Shown one piece after another: positions 1 through 10,839 of a DNA stretch of 64,000 bases. The stretch lies in NCBI GenBank assembly GCA_026873275.1, contig JANTUC010000018.1, positions 434,001 through 498,000 of the forward strand, written 5' to 3'. The stretch's first letter is position 1. Every line of letters starts with the position of its first letter. The translations under genes and the position numbers were made by a program. A model generated the notes under the pieces. The model worked only from the letters and a program-made list of their open reading frames with translations, had not been told where the DNA came from and did not search any database. This stretch comes from Pseudopithomyces maydicus. Lineage: Eukaryota > Ascomycota > Dothideomycetes > Pleosporales > Didymosphaeriaceae.

Positions 1-2209
1 TTTCGATGAGCAACTCAAGTAGTGGTAGAATAGGCGTACTTGGTATAGTGTGCTGTATCATGTGTCTGTCACGTTTTGCCTATTGTTCTGGTGCACCTTC
101 ATCTGATCAATCTGTTGTGTTTGATCTGCCACTGGCTATTGTCGGTATGATATGTGATTAGGTCCTCACAACATTGATAGATAGACCATCTGTCTCATGT
201 GTTACTCAACCTTTGGTAGAATGCCCTTTCTGTTGCATGGTTTTTGACCACTATCATATTCTCCAATGTATCATCAAGATAGCTTAGCTATTTGCATCGA
301 AGACGTTAGGATTACGCATCCCCAACCTGATTCACTGAGCTCGATGACCTTGGGAGAAGCTTGGTTACCTAATCTCTTGATATTGTTTCGACTACCGCAT
401 GTATCTGCTTACGCAAGAACTCGTAATAACTTCAATAATCCTTCCATTGCTTTCGAATTGTTCTCTCTTCATGGAATATGTTCAGTGAGGCCGTTGACAA
501 AGAGAGAATAAGTACGCTTCAATGAGTAATTGAAACATTGAAATCCACACACATGATATCAACATGCGAATCATTTTTCTCTTCTACTAAGGCAAGGAAT
601 GTGAATCTTTAGCTTTGTTCCGTAAAACGTACAGTCTCGGCCTGTTCATTATCGTGAAGATCTGACCAGGTCATTCCGACACCAGCCAGTAACAAACCAG
701 ACTCAATATGAGAGAGTAGATGGAATTGATGAAAGGGCGGAGGTGATACCAACTCTTTATGTACGCCACTTTTTCTACCGTCACAAGAGGGGAGACAGCT
801 TTTTCTTCCACCATTTGCATCTAGCCAGCTCCAAACTCAGCTGCTACTTTTTCCAAACACAAAACATGTACCAACAGCTTATCGACTTTGAACCCCCAAA
901 TCTGAACTCCACAGTCCTATCTAATCTACCCTTGATGATGTTTCATCTTCATAAAGTCTTCTTATTTACTCAGTATTGATGATGTCTGGATGCATCTGAG
1001 TTGACAAGTCCAAGAGCTCGCTTCAACGTTCTACATCATGAACGTGGATTCAGAACACGGCAATAGAGACCCGCAAACTCACGCCGATACTGTTTTCCAG
1101 GGAGAATGTCCTCGTATTTTCATTGTCGTCCACAACTCATAGTTAACGTACAGTCATAAGAGGGGATGCCAGTTTTTTCTCTATCCATTTTCATCTAGTC
1201 AGCCACTCTGTTGCCACCTTTCCCAAAACAAATCATCATGGTGCACGTAAGATGGAATCCAGGTTGATCTCGTCACCTCTAGAGGCAGTGCACCCTTTCG
1301 AATACAACGACAGATCTAGAAGTCTCTGTATTAAACTTCTGACCAGGAAAAGCTCTCTCCCTCTCCCTCTAATAGACAATGGAGTCGTAGTTGTTTCAGG
1401 GCTGGTCAGTTACCACGCATCACTTCCTCTTGAATCACCTGGGCACTTTGCAACCACAGCTTATTAAGATGTTACTGAAGCGCTTAAATTCTGCAAAACT
1501 ATTCCATACATCGTTTTGCTCGAGCAGCCAGATGTTGTCGTGTGATCGTACTTGCCAATCCATTGTCAAGCCAAAGTAATGACCACCGTTGCATTCTCCT
1601 TTTTTAAGCCAAATTACAAACTTCGGTAGATGGTGTTGAAAAGCCTGGTACACTATGATTGAGACAGTTTTGTAGATATCAGTATATGTAAAGGTGTATA
1701 CTACTGTGTCTTGATGGTTGTCAATCACTATATGGCGTATGAGTTGGTGAGATTTGTCCTTGGGCACATGGTCAACTCTGATAACTTGTGCGAAGTGATA
1801 CCACTTGATTGAGGCTGATCGCATGCCATGCTGTTAACTTCAATGCTTCTGAGTCATGGTGTATCTCATTCGATTCCATGTCCTGTAGATTGATACTCTC
1901 GATCGTAACTACTGAATCCGCTAGGAGTATACGATGTGGCCGTCATTTCTAAAAAGGCAGAAGATACATCATTAGCTCGCATGAGTTTCTCTTTTAGCAA
2001 CTTCACATTGGTATCATCGAGGTCTCAGTTGATGATATTCAATATCTTTAGACTACCACTCGGTCGAAGCCGAATGTCCATGGATTCTAAATTGCATGCC
2101 TATCAACTTGAATCTCGAACGCGATTGTCAACTGTCTGCCTGGCTTGAGGGTGTAGTTGCCTCGTGGTCCCACGGATTGGTGATTGCAGTCAGCCTGGAC
2201 TCAGTGGTC
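1..2209. other. Gene-free AT-rich left end
   Basis: No reading frame here shows a recognisable domain, and short frames on both strands are broken by many stops. The longest, on the minus strand at 1435-1824 (129 codons), has no family signature and no convincing splice partners. Base composition is more AT-rich than the gene blocks to the right. A diverged direct repeat (779-869 and 1151-1240) is the only internal structure I could see. Decayed transposon sequence is possible but not demonstrated. Confidence 0.6.
779..1240. repeat. Diverged direct repeat, two copies of about 90 bp
   Basis: Copy one at about 779-869 and copy two at about 1151-1240 share a string of matching blocks in the same order: a GTCAYAAGAGGGG block, a T-rich block ending in CATCTAG(C/T)CAGC, and a CCAAA(A)CA block near an ATG. 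By eye the identity is roughly three quarters. This looks like an old segmental duplication or a relic of a repeated element. Confidence 0.5.
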
Positions 2210-3323
2210 TCAGTCGTCCAACTCCCGTCCAAAATCGATCAAACGTAACTTTCGCGCATCCCTAGGATGGAACTGTGCAATTTTTGCCCTTACGAGAAAT
2301 CTCGAGGCCGCAGAGTCTCTCTCTAGGTCGTAGTAAGCTCTCCCTCCTCCCGGCCCAGTCAACGTGGTGAACAAATTCCCAATGAGCTCGCGCATCTCGG
2401 CATCAGCAGCTTCTGCTTCCGTCAAAGGATCGTCTTCCTCTTCCACGACCGCCTTGCTACCCCAAATCTGGTCGATCCTGCGCTGCCGCGTCTTCTCCGA
2501 CAAGGGCTTTTTACTCGACTTTACCTTCCCTTTCTTGGTGAAACCAGCTGCAAGCGTTTCGTTTTCGACATTCAACATGTCGCCCACAACAGGGCCACCT
2601 AGCTCTTCGGCCGCCAGCATGGAAGAAAGATAACTATCGACGAACTCGTTGAGAGCATCACCGAGGCGTGTCGTCTCTTCGTCGTAGCGCTCTTTTTGCG
2701 CGCGTTTGGCGGCAATCAGCTCTTTGGCAAGCTGTGCAGGTGCTTTCTGCGAACGGTCTTCAACTTGGGCTTCTAATCTCCCCTTGCGGTCCCGCAGAGC
2801 CTTCTCGATCAGTCTCGAATCGTGCAAATCTGCATCTTCGCGCCGGAGCGAGGCCTCAGCAAGCGCAATTTGCGCCTGGACGCTGGCGATGGCTTGTTTG
2901 GTGCCCTGGACATTCTGCTGCAGTGCACGTGTTGCGAGCAAGGCAGGAAGCACAGAGCCATTGGACGGCAATGGCGGTGCAGTGCGAGTGAGATTCTCGT
3001 ATGCTTTTTTCACTGCAAGCAGCTGCTTCAGTTTCTCGCGTGGGTCACCCGACGCGCGGGCTGCATGCTGCGGGTCTATTTTTGAAGAACGACGTAGCTG
3101 AAAGCGGTGAGCCCCTGAGCGACACGAAGGTTTGTTCCTTGCTTCTTACGTGGTCTAGAGCAGATTGCTGCTCTTCAACGCGTGCTTGGAGCTCCCTCAC
3201 GGTCTGTTCCAAACGCGCCTCGGTGGCGGACGCGTCAAACATGACGGCGTCTTCCTGCAGGGCGCGCGCCTCGGCGACGGATGCCCGTATGCGTGCAATC
3301 GCATCGCTGTGCTGCTCGGCCAT
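2210..3323 (-). CDS. Coiled-coil protein resembling centromere protein CENP-K (Sim4 family)
   Basis: Two exons, 3150-3323 and 2210-3097, joined over a 52-nt intron (GTAAGA donor, TTTCAG acceptor, phase 0), give 353 residues starting MAEQHSD. The first half is strongly predicted coiled coil, rich in E, Q, R and A with leucine spacing. Then comes a segment with an AAEELGGPVVG motif, a basic KKGKVKSSKK stretch and a C-terminal mixed region. The layout and the LGGPVVG stretch recall fungal CENP-K/Sim4 proteins, which sit in the inner kinetochore (CCAN) and help assemble the centromere. That assignment is by resemblance only; another coiled-coil protein is possible. The gene is divergent from the KH-domain gene, with 880 bp between the start codons. 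Confidence 0.5.
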
Positions 3324-4203
3324 TTCGCTGGCAGTGATCACTATATGGTTTGCTAGGATAGAGAGGAGAGGCGAGGCGAGGCGATGTATGGGGATGCAAA
3401 TGGTGGTTTTCGCGAAGGGAAGTCGCGGCCGGGCTGCACCACTCGAGACGTGGCGAATGAAATCTATATCGCCATGCACTGCAGACAGCCTCCAAGCAGC
3501 ACTTCGATGGAAGCAAACGCAGTGCTGCTGGGACGCGTTGCGGGCTGCAGAAGGTTCCAGTCACGTGACGCGCCAAGACGCTAGCAGATCTCCACTTCTC
3601 CTCTCGCAGCGACGGCAGCGACGACCGCGCTCTCTCCTCTGCGCGCCCTCTCCACCTGCCATCCACTGACCCCTCCTTTCCCGCACCCACCTGCGCTGTC
3701 CACCCCCAGGTTTTCCTCCGTGTGCTCTTGTTCAAGACGCGCCCTCTGTCTGGTCCTGAGACACTGGTCGGCCTGCTCTGCTCAAGAAGGTTTGACGAGC
3801 GAGCTTTCTCTTTGCCTAGGCCACTCTCACTCTCTTAAAAGTACCTCACCCCACCTCTCTCCGATACCAATCGCTGCACGCTGCACTCTGCACACCACCA
3901 TCTCCCGCGGCTCTGAATCATCGAGACGCTGCTCTCCCGCCCGACCTCTCTCCACTACCACCCAGCCGCTCAATCACCCACGCTCCCCAGCACACCCCAG
4001 CTCTCCGCCTTCCGCTCTCCGACGACCCTGCCTCCCGCCCTTCGCACTGTCGCCGTCCCATCCAGCACCAGCACGTTTTCTTTGACAGCCCCAGCTGTAT
4101 ATAACGTGGCTCAAAATCGAATCAATTCACTCACATCTCAGCTTCGCTTGAACGCGTGAAGAATCAAACATACCCTACACCCGGACTTACACCCACAAGA
4201 AAC
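3324..4203. promoter_or_regulatory. Divergent intergenic promoter region
   Basis: This 880-bp spacer separates two divergently transcribed genes. The half nearest the KH gene is strongly pyrimidine-rich on the plus strand (about 3700-4080), as is common in fungal promoters and 5' leaders. Long open frames here are artefacts of the biased composition. I see no gene. Confidence 0.6.
4098..4104 (+). promoter_or_regulatory. TATA-like box for the KH-domain gene
   Basis: TATATAA lies about 100 nt before the ATG at 4204, after a long C/T-rich tract. The position fits a short 5' leader, but the transcription start cannot be seen. Confidence 0.4.
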
Positions 4204-5756
4204 ATGTCCGCTTCACCCACCATCGCCACCTCTTCGGCCAAGCGGCCCCTCGAGGACCCCTCTTCTCCTGCAGGCCCCAACGACCAGCCTGATGCTAAGC
4301 GCCCTGCACTCGATAAAACCATCAATGAGCCCCATGCCGAGGACATCAACATCGCCCAACCCGTCAAGGCGGATGACATCGCGCCCGAGAACATCAAGGG
4401 TGAGGGCGACAATGAGGTAAAGTCTGAGGTAAATGACGAGGCACACTCAACCAACGAGAACGGCGCTAAAGAAGCGCAGTCGGACACTGTTCTCCCAGAT
4501 GCGCCAGCCATCGTTCCTGGCCTTGACACGCAGCCCATCCAGTCCACCTCTAGCGCCAATGGCCGTTCTTCTGCTCATGCCCAGCACCAGGACGAGACCA
4601 ATTGGCTGCATCTCCGCGCCTGCATCGGCACGAGCGAGGCTGCTACCATCATCGGCAAAGGCGGCGAGAATGTGACACAGATTCGTCGCCTTTCGGGCGC
4701 CAAGTGCACCGTGAGCGACTACTCGCGCGGTGCTGTGGAGCGCATCCTGACCGTTAGCGGTCAAGTTGATGCGGTATCGAAGGCGTTTGGTTTGATCGTG
4801 CGTACCCTCAATCAAGAGGACCTTGAGACTCCCTCCACGGGCACTTCCAAGACCTACCCCATGCGTCTGCTGATCCCACACATTCTCATTGGCTCCATCA
4901 TTGGCAAGGGTGGAGTTCGCATTCGCGAGATCCAGGAGGCTTCCAATGCCAAGCTAAACGCTTCAGACACCATGCTACCCAACTCCGGCGAACGCTCCCT
5001 CGTCGTCCTCGGTGTTGCCGATGCGGTTCATATCGCCGTCTATTACGTGGCGCAGACACTTGTAGAGCAGCTGACTGAGCGTTTCGGCGGTCCTGCTGCG
5101 TCGCAGTATGCTACCCGTAGTGGTACCGCCGCGAACGTTGTGCCTGGCGGCATGTCTGTTCAACCATACGTTCCCCAGCCTGCTGGTGGTCAGTACAACT
5201 ATCCCGACAACTACCGCCGACAAGCCCACCCCGCGCAGCGCACTCCGGTCCACGGACAACACGCTCAATATATGCACGGACAGCCACAGCAGCAAGCCTA
5301 CGGACAGCCTGCTATGCCCTATGGCGCTGGCTCCCCTGCGCGTGGTCACTACGGCGCTCCTACCCCGCAGCCTGGTCCATATGGCGGACACCACGCCGCT
5401 GCACCAGTTGCACACGGCCACGGTGCTGTGCCCAACCAAGCTCCCGTGCAGGTGCCTGGTCAGGTAATAATTCTGGCCATCATACTCGAACTCCTACGTG
5501 GCTAACTACATACCAGCCCTTGACACAGCAAATCTATATTCCGAACGACATGGTTGGAGCCATCATTGGTAAGGGTGGTGCTAAAATCAACGAAATTAGG
5601 CAATTGAGCGGTAGCGTTATCAAAATCAACGAGCCGACCGACAACAACAACGAGCGTCTTGTCACCATCACCGGAACACAGGAATGCAACCAGATGGCGC
5701 TCTACATGCTCTATTCACGTCTCGGTGAGATGCCCCACCACGGATCTGGACGTTAA
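4204..5756 (+). CDS. Triple KH-domain RNA-binding protein (Rnc1/PBP2/HEK2-like)
   Basis: Exons 4204-5463 and 5517-5756 are joined over a 53-nt intron (GTAATA donor, CCAG acceptor) and encode 499 residues. Three KH domains are clear, each with an IIGKGG loop: KH1 about residues 133-202, KH2 about 218-290, KH3 about 421-493. The first 130 residues are acidic and low-complexity. The linker between KH2 and KH3 is rich in Q, P, G, H and Y, like a prion-type disordered segment. Fungal proteins of this design (S. pombe Rnc1, yeast Pbp2 and Hek2) bind mRNA and control its stability, localisation or translation. I chose the ATG at 4204 because the frame upstream lacks an ATG. The intron falls just before KH3, so intron retention would remove that domain. 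Confidence 0.9.
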
Positions 5757-6390
5757 AGCTTACTCAAGCTAGAATCGGAAAAACACCGGATTTAACTTAT
5801 CAGGAGTTTGGACAGTTTCGAACCGTCAGTGTGGGAGTGGAACGGGCGGTTTGTTGGGTTCTTGTTTTGGGTCACACATGCATCTAGTAGCACGGCGCAC
5901 GCGGATTCGGGCTCTTGAGTTCTTGACGTGCATCTCTCGGATGTTCTTTCTTCATTTCATCACTGCTTAGTGACGGCTTCCTCGAGGAATGCCCCGAGCC
6001 TCTAGGCTCTAATAATGGTCGACAGAAATTATGGCTGTGGATTATGGCTGTGGAACACACATGGGTGTACTTTAGCTGGTAAGTCGGCCAGCATTGTTTT
6101 TGATTATCTTCTCGGGGTTTCCAATTTTAACACTTATCAAGCATATGGTAAATCCTAAACACCTTGATCGTGTTTATCTGATTCTGATGGTTGACCTGCC
6201 TCTAATTCGTGTCTGGTGTGCGGTGCTGGTGTGTTTTCCGCTTCCGGCAATCTGCTAGTGCGGTCGCTTCCCATGCTTTGTCTTTGTGCATCGCAGCTGC
6301 GCGCGTCCGTCACAGCTCCATCAAGTAGTGATGCATTCCAATCATGTTCAAAGGTTCCGTGAACGGACGAGTATATATGAGGATACCTGA
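5757..6390. other. Intergenic, 3' region of the KH gene and upstream of the BTB gene
   Basis: No gene is seen. The stretch contains a perfect tandem 13-bp duplication (6028-6053) and short AT-rich parts compatible with polyadenylation. Confidence 0.6.
6028..6053. repeat. Perfect 13-bp tandem duplication
   Basis: ATTATGGCTGTGG occurs twice in direct succession in the intergenic DNA downstream of the KH-domain gene. Confidence 0.9.
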
Positions 6391-7809
6391 ATGAGGGTTG
6401 CAGGGTGGAGCAAACTCGCCAGTTTGTTGCTCCTGCCCTTGTCTTCCCAACTCCTAACATTTCTTGGTTTCGATAGGTACATTGTGTATCTTTACAGAAT
6501 CACTTGCTGTCCATCAAGGCCAGTGGTGAGAGGGTCAGCTAATACCGCCAAAGGGAAAAATGACACGCATCCCGACGACATTACCACCACCATATACGGT
6601 GAGTGGGACGCCTGCTGGAACTTTGAGGTGAGCAATGACCTCATGCAAGGGATGCCCTCGCATAACTTCATACTTGCCTTTGCAAGCCATGACTCAACCA
6701 ATAATCGTTTCCTCAGAACTACCGCCGACGACTTTACACGCACCTCTGAGATACTAATTGGCAGCGGGCCCAAAGAGGTTCGCTTCCTCCTCCACACATC
6801 TCTATTGACTCAGCAATCGCCCTATTTCCGCGCCGCCCTCACAGGCCCTTTCCTCGAATCCACCACTCAATCTCTGCGTTTCGACAGCGTCGACGTCTCC
6901 ACCTTCGAACTCCTCGTCACATGGCTCTACACCTCGACCATCCCCCCGCCGTTCAAGGACGGAAAACCCGCATACTACACCCTCCTCCATCTCTACATCC
7001 TCGCCGACCGCTTCTGCTTCGAGGCCCTCCGGAACTACATCGTGGACATGATGGCCGATCTCGCCGACCAAACGAATAGCGTGCTGACGCCGTCCGACAC
7101 GCGGATCTTGTACAACGACATCAACGAGGGGAGTAAGCTGAGGGAATTGGTGCTCGATCTCTTCGCCTTCAAGAAGACGGATAAATTGCTGGCTTCCCAC
7201 GCGGATCACTGGCATGCCAAGTTCCTCCGCGACTTGTGCGTTCGGCTGAAGAAACCGTGTGCCCAGGCGATGACGAGGCATAGGATACGAAATTTCATAC
7301 CGCTGAACTGGGAGGGATCGCGGGCGTGCGAGGGGTGCAGGGTGGTGTTGACGCCGAGGTTTGGCGCCGTGGCGTGCGAGGAGTGTGCGTATGTGTGGTG
7401 TGTGAAGTGTTATGAGGAGGGGGTTGGGGTGGCGTGCTGGGAGGATGGGAGGGTCGGGTTGGAAGAGGAGGGGGAGCTTAAGGGGAGGAGGAAGAAGTGT
7501 TATGGAAGGGGGTGGGGAATGGGAAGGTGGCGAGGTGGGAGAGCTGCAAGCCGTGGAGGGGAAGCAGGTGTGCAGTTTACCATGAGCATAGGGAGACGGA
7601 GGCATGTCGAGATGTGTTCATGGGGAAGTGAATGTGCCATTTTGAACTGGACAACGCGTTGGGAGATGGTGTGTCTGGAGATTTCGATGTCGTGCATATC
7701 TTCTTTTCTAGTTATTGAATCCCGAGTTCGCATGCACCCATTATTAGCACATCAACAGCCTATGACCTTCTCAGATTCTACTCAGAACTCCAAACCGAAT
7801 ACTTCTTAA
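6391..7809 (+). CDS. BTB/POZ domain protein with a C-terminal cysteine cluster
   Basis: An uninterrupted frame of 472 codons begins at ATG 6391. The BTB/POZ fold runs from about residue 115 to 235: a FLLHTSLL helix, the SPYFRAAL motif, then VDVSTFELLVTWLYT. BTB domains mediate dimerisation and often recruit substrates to CUL3 ubiquitin ligases. A cysteine cluster follows near residues 310-345 (CxxC, CxxC, then WCxxC), suggesting a small zinc ribbon. The first 85 residues look unconserved, so translation may really start at the ATGs at 6643 or 6652. The last 70 or so codons are purine-rich and run 32 bp past the stop codon of the convergent hydrolase gene, so the true C-terminus may be shorter or spliced. 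Confidence 0.75.
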   Translation: MRVAGWSKLASLLLLPLSSQLLTFLGFDRYIVYLYRITCCPSRPVVRGSANTAKGKNDTHPDDITTTIYGEWDACWNFEVSNDLMQGMPSHNFILAFASHDSTNNRFLRTTADDFTRTSEILIGSGPKEVRFLLHTSLLTQQSPYFRAALTGPFLESTTQSLRFDSVDVSTFELLVTWLYTSTIPPPFKDGKPAYYTLLHLYILADRFCFEALRNYIVDMMADLADQTNSVLTPSDTRILYNDINEGSKLRELVLDLFAFKKTDKLLASHADHWHAKFLRDLCVRLKKPCAQAMTRHRIRNFIPLNWEGSRACEGCRVVLTPRFGAVACEECAYVWCVKCYEEGVGVACWEDGRVGLEEEGELKGRRKKCYGRGWGMGRWRGGRAASRGGEAGVQFTMSIGRRRHVEMCSWGSECAILNWTTRWEMVCLEISMSCISSFLVIESRVRMHPLLAHQQPMTFSDSTQNSKPNTS

Positions 7810-8808
7810 TCAGCTCGACAACCTCCTTTGGCTTGCTCAACATCGAAATGTGATCCGAATCCAGACGCTCCACCGTGAACTTCGCCCCCGGCTGATCAAT
7901 ATACGTCTGGGCCAATTCCGGCGAAGTCGCTCGATCCTGGTCTCCAACCACGTACACGACCTTGAAGTCGCCCGTGTACGGAATATATGTCGCTGTCGCA
8001 TTGAGAGCGTCGAAAGACGAGTAGTCCAATTTCCGGGTCCAATAGTCAGCCTCGTGAGGAGGCAGTAGGTTGTAGAAAGCTTGCTGAGGCGAGTAGTGAA
8101 CCAGATCAGCGTCAGCAGTTACCGTGCCGTTATTGTCGTGGAAGTTGAAGATTGGAGATTTCCCGTGAATATCCAGCTTGGTTTCGGGGTGTTCGACCTC
8201 TGATATATACGGGATGAAGCCGGATAGGTAGATAAGACTGATGATACGGCCACGACGGTTAGATTGAGAAACAGCATTGTTTTCTGATCCTGGAGAATAG
8301 TGAGGAGCACCCTTGACTGCCTCTCCAATGACAGTCGCACCGTAGCCTGTAGAACGTCAGTCACAGGATCCATGCCATGCCCTCTCGCTACTCGACTACG
8401 AAATTCTGTGAAATCTATTTGCGTCGCGCAACAAAACAAATCGGACTGGCACTTACTGTTTCCGACCAGAACTACATCCCTGCCTGCATTTAGGTGTTTG
8501 TCTGTAGCAAGCAAATCAGCGCATGTTCTCAGCAATCGGTTTTCGGCGAACTGACACAGGGCCTTGGTGACAGCATTGGTGTCGGCCTGTCGGCCCACCA
8601 GATGGCCAACAGAAGGCAACGCAACAGCATCGAGGAATTTATAATCGTCTTGTCTTAGGCGACGGATCACCTTTTCAAAAACCTGGGGCACGTGAAATGC
8701 CCCTGGTACCATCACTACGGCCGGCTTTGTGGGTGGATGTAGGGCTGCTGCTTTAGCTCCGTCCAAGCATGCCGATAAGGCAAATAGGGAGAGCAAAGCG
8801 AGCTGCAT
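7778..8808 (-). CDS. Secreted alpha/beta hydrolase (EstC-like esterase family)
   Basis: Exons 8457-8808 and 7778-8346 are joined over a 110-nt intron (GTAAGT donor, CTACAG acceptor) and give 306 residues. A signal peptide (MQLALLSLFALSACLDGAKA) precedes an alpha/beta-hydrolase fold with a VVMVPGAFH strand and oxyanion region. The nucleophile elbow is GNSYG (Ser118), whose codon is split by the intron, which confirms the splice. Asp255 in GDQD and His283 in DSDH complete a Ser-Asp-His triad. This family includes small-molecule esterases and lactonases; the substrate is unknown. The gene converges on the BTB gene with overlapping ends. A TATA box lies about 110 bp upstream. Confidence 0.85.
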
Positions 8809-8915
8809 ACTTATAGACTAGATAATGTACGAATAAGATATAAAAGATTGTAAGGTCAAATTAGCAGTGAAAGTCGCAGCTTACAAAAAACAATCCCTCC
8901 GTCCCACCCCGAACC

Positions 8916-8922
8916 TTATATA
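8916..8922 (-). promoter_or_regulatory. TATA box for the secreted hydrolase
   Basis: TATATAA on the minus strand lies about 110 nt upstream of the start codon at 8808. Confidence 0.5.
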
Positions 8923-8966
8923 CATGTATACCACCCTCCTCCATCCCCCTCCACCGCAAGTATTCC

Positions 8967-8992
8967 ATCACAAGCACACATCACAAGCACAC
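8967..8992. repeat. Perfect 13-bp tandem duplication
   Basis: ATCACAAGCACAC is repeated twice head to tail just upstream of the hydrolase TATA box. Confidence 0.85.
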
Positions 8993-10730
8993 ATCATAGC
9001 GTGATATGCACCCTTCAGCGCGCCACCTTCGTAAGAACCACCCCGAAAATAAGTATTCCGCCTTCCCCCTCAACGTTCAGCGTAAGAAAGCAATCCTACA
9101 CGGACCCTGCTCTTTCCGCTTTGGGCGCGACACCTTGTCTCGTCACAAATCACTGTGATGGACGTTAAAACATTGCTTGGGCTTTTGAGTTTATCGACCG
9201 TTGATAGGTGGGTGGAAGAGGTGCTGGTGTGAAACATGTAAGCCAAGGCGGTTCCCGTGCGGCGTGGGTGCTGGGCGGGCAGACTGCGGCCTTTACGCCT
9301 CGCATCCTGTGTTGAGTGAACGAGAGGTATGTGCTTGGGAAGGGGCGGCTTTTTGGGGTTGAGAAGGGGTATAGAGGGGAGAAACCATGTTTAGAAATAG
9401 CGGGTTGAGTCTTGTGGGGGTGGGATGATTGGGGGAACCAATTGGGAGAGAGGAAGCTGAGAAAGAGGTGTTCTTTTCAGAGACGTTTTGTCGTCTTGAA
9501 AGATTTATCGCCTGAAATCTTTTGCTAAACATCTTGTAAAGCGCTCTTGAATAGGTGCGGACTAAAATGACATATAGAAAGGTTCAGAGATCATCTGCGA
9601 CTGTGCTTGCCTAGTATCTTCTACAAGTACGCATTACATAATCGCACCAAGGAAATTCAACTAAGCAGTAGAGTCAGAGACAGTTACTGGCTACTGTGTA
9701 TCAACTTCGCGACAACTTAAATATCCTAGGCTTCGCTGCGTTTTCCATCGAGAGTGTGTATTAATTTGAAGGTGGCTAAAAGTCACACAAGCATCTGAAC
9801 CATCCTGTATGAATTGCTCTATTAAATGCTTTTAATCGATTTGATTAGCATCGATGTATCTTGTCCTGTAAGACATTATTGACAGTCGATTCATCTCCAC
9901 TAATGAAAAGAGCACATACAACTGCTGACTAACTTTGATACACTTGAGGGGTAGTGTAGAGCTAGTCTAGTACGCTGCATGCTGCACAGTTCACCGCTGT
10001 GGTTACCAGATACAGACTAGTTCAGAGTAGCGCAGTCATACCTAGATACCATAGGGAGAAGCCCACACTGTGAAAATCTGTAGCATTATCTATAACTAGC
10101 ATAGAACAGAACAAAAACGTGTACACTTGGTCGCGCGGAATCCTTCGGAGTCGCTACGATCCGCCCAACTTTTAGCCAACCATCTAGTCATAACACAATC
10201 CCATCAACTGAAAAACGGGTCCGGCGATTACCGCTCTTCGAATAACTTCACTATCTCCGGTATCTGCCAAGCGCAATGCTCTTTCACCGTACCAATAGCC
10301 TTCCGACCATGCATACTCTACCCAGTCTTGATTGTGCATGCCTTGAGTATCTATAACCTGATGGTATCGTGCAAGTAAAAACCGATAAATTAAAAACGAA
10401 TCTGCATCATTGCAGACATGGTGTTTCGGTTACAGGCCGCATGTTGGAAGACGTTACGCTTGCGAAAGTAGTCCTCCGCCAAAGGGCAAAAGTCAACCAT
10501 GGAAAGTGATTGGAGTATCTGAGAGCCATACGAAATTCATACAACGGGCATCAACGTCAGCAATGCTGGGCTATATCAACGTCTTACATGCACGAAATGC
10601 TATCTCTTTTAAGGTATAGCTGGACTACAACATAGCTAGCGGAGTTAGGGGTCACATCTCGGCCGGACCAGACCACACCCCAAGTATCATACAAAGCTTT
10701 CGCTACCTAGAACCCAGTAATTTCATGGAT

Positions 10731-10737
10731 TATAAAA
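10731..10737 (+). promoter_or_regulatory. TATA box for the aldehyde dehydrogenase
   Basis: TATAAAA lies 103 nt before the start codon at 10840, a usual spacing for fungal promoters. Confidence 0.55.
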
Positions 10738-10839
10738 AGGCAACGAGGAGCTCCTATTAGTACACCATCTTCAAGACACACAACTACTGACCATTGCACG
10801 GGGTTGATAAAAGCACTCAACTATCAAAACCATCACAGC

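Larger units (their letters stand above)
8809..10839. other. 2-kb intergenic region between divergent genes
   Basis: Upstream of both the hydrolase (minus) and the aldehyde dehydrogenase (plus). The middle (about 9540-10400) is AT-rich with many stops in all frames. It contains a tandem 13-bp duplication (8967-8992) and one TATA box for each flanking gene. No gene is supported. Confidence 0.6.

Noticed and set aside
1435..1824. 129-codon minus-strand frame in the left end
   Set aside because: It has fairly normal amino-acid composition, but no recognisable family, no splice partners and weak surroundings; not enough to call a gene.
6391..6642. N-terminal 84 residues of the BTB frame as a membrane anchor
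   Set aside because: A hydrophobic LASLLLLPLSSQLLTFL stretch is present, but the region looks like leader sequence; conserved sequence starts later and other ATGs are available at 6643 and 6652.
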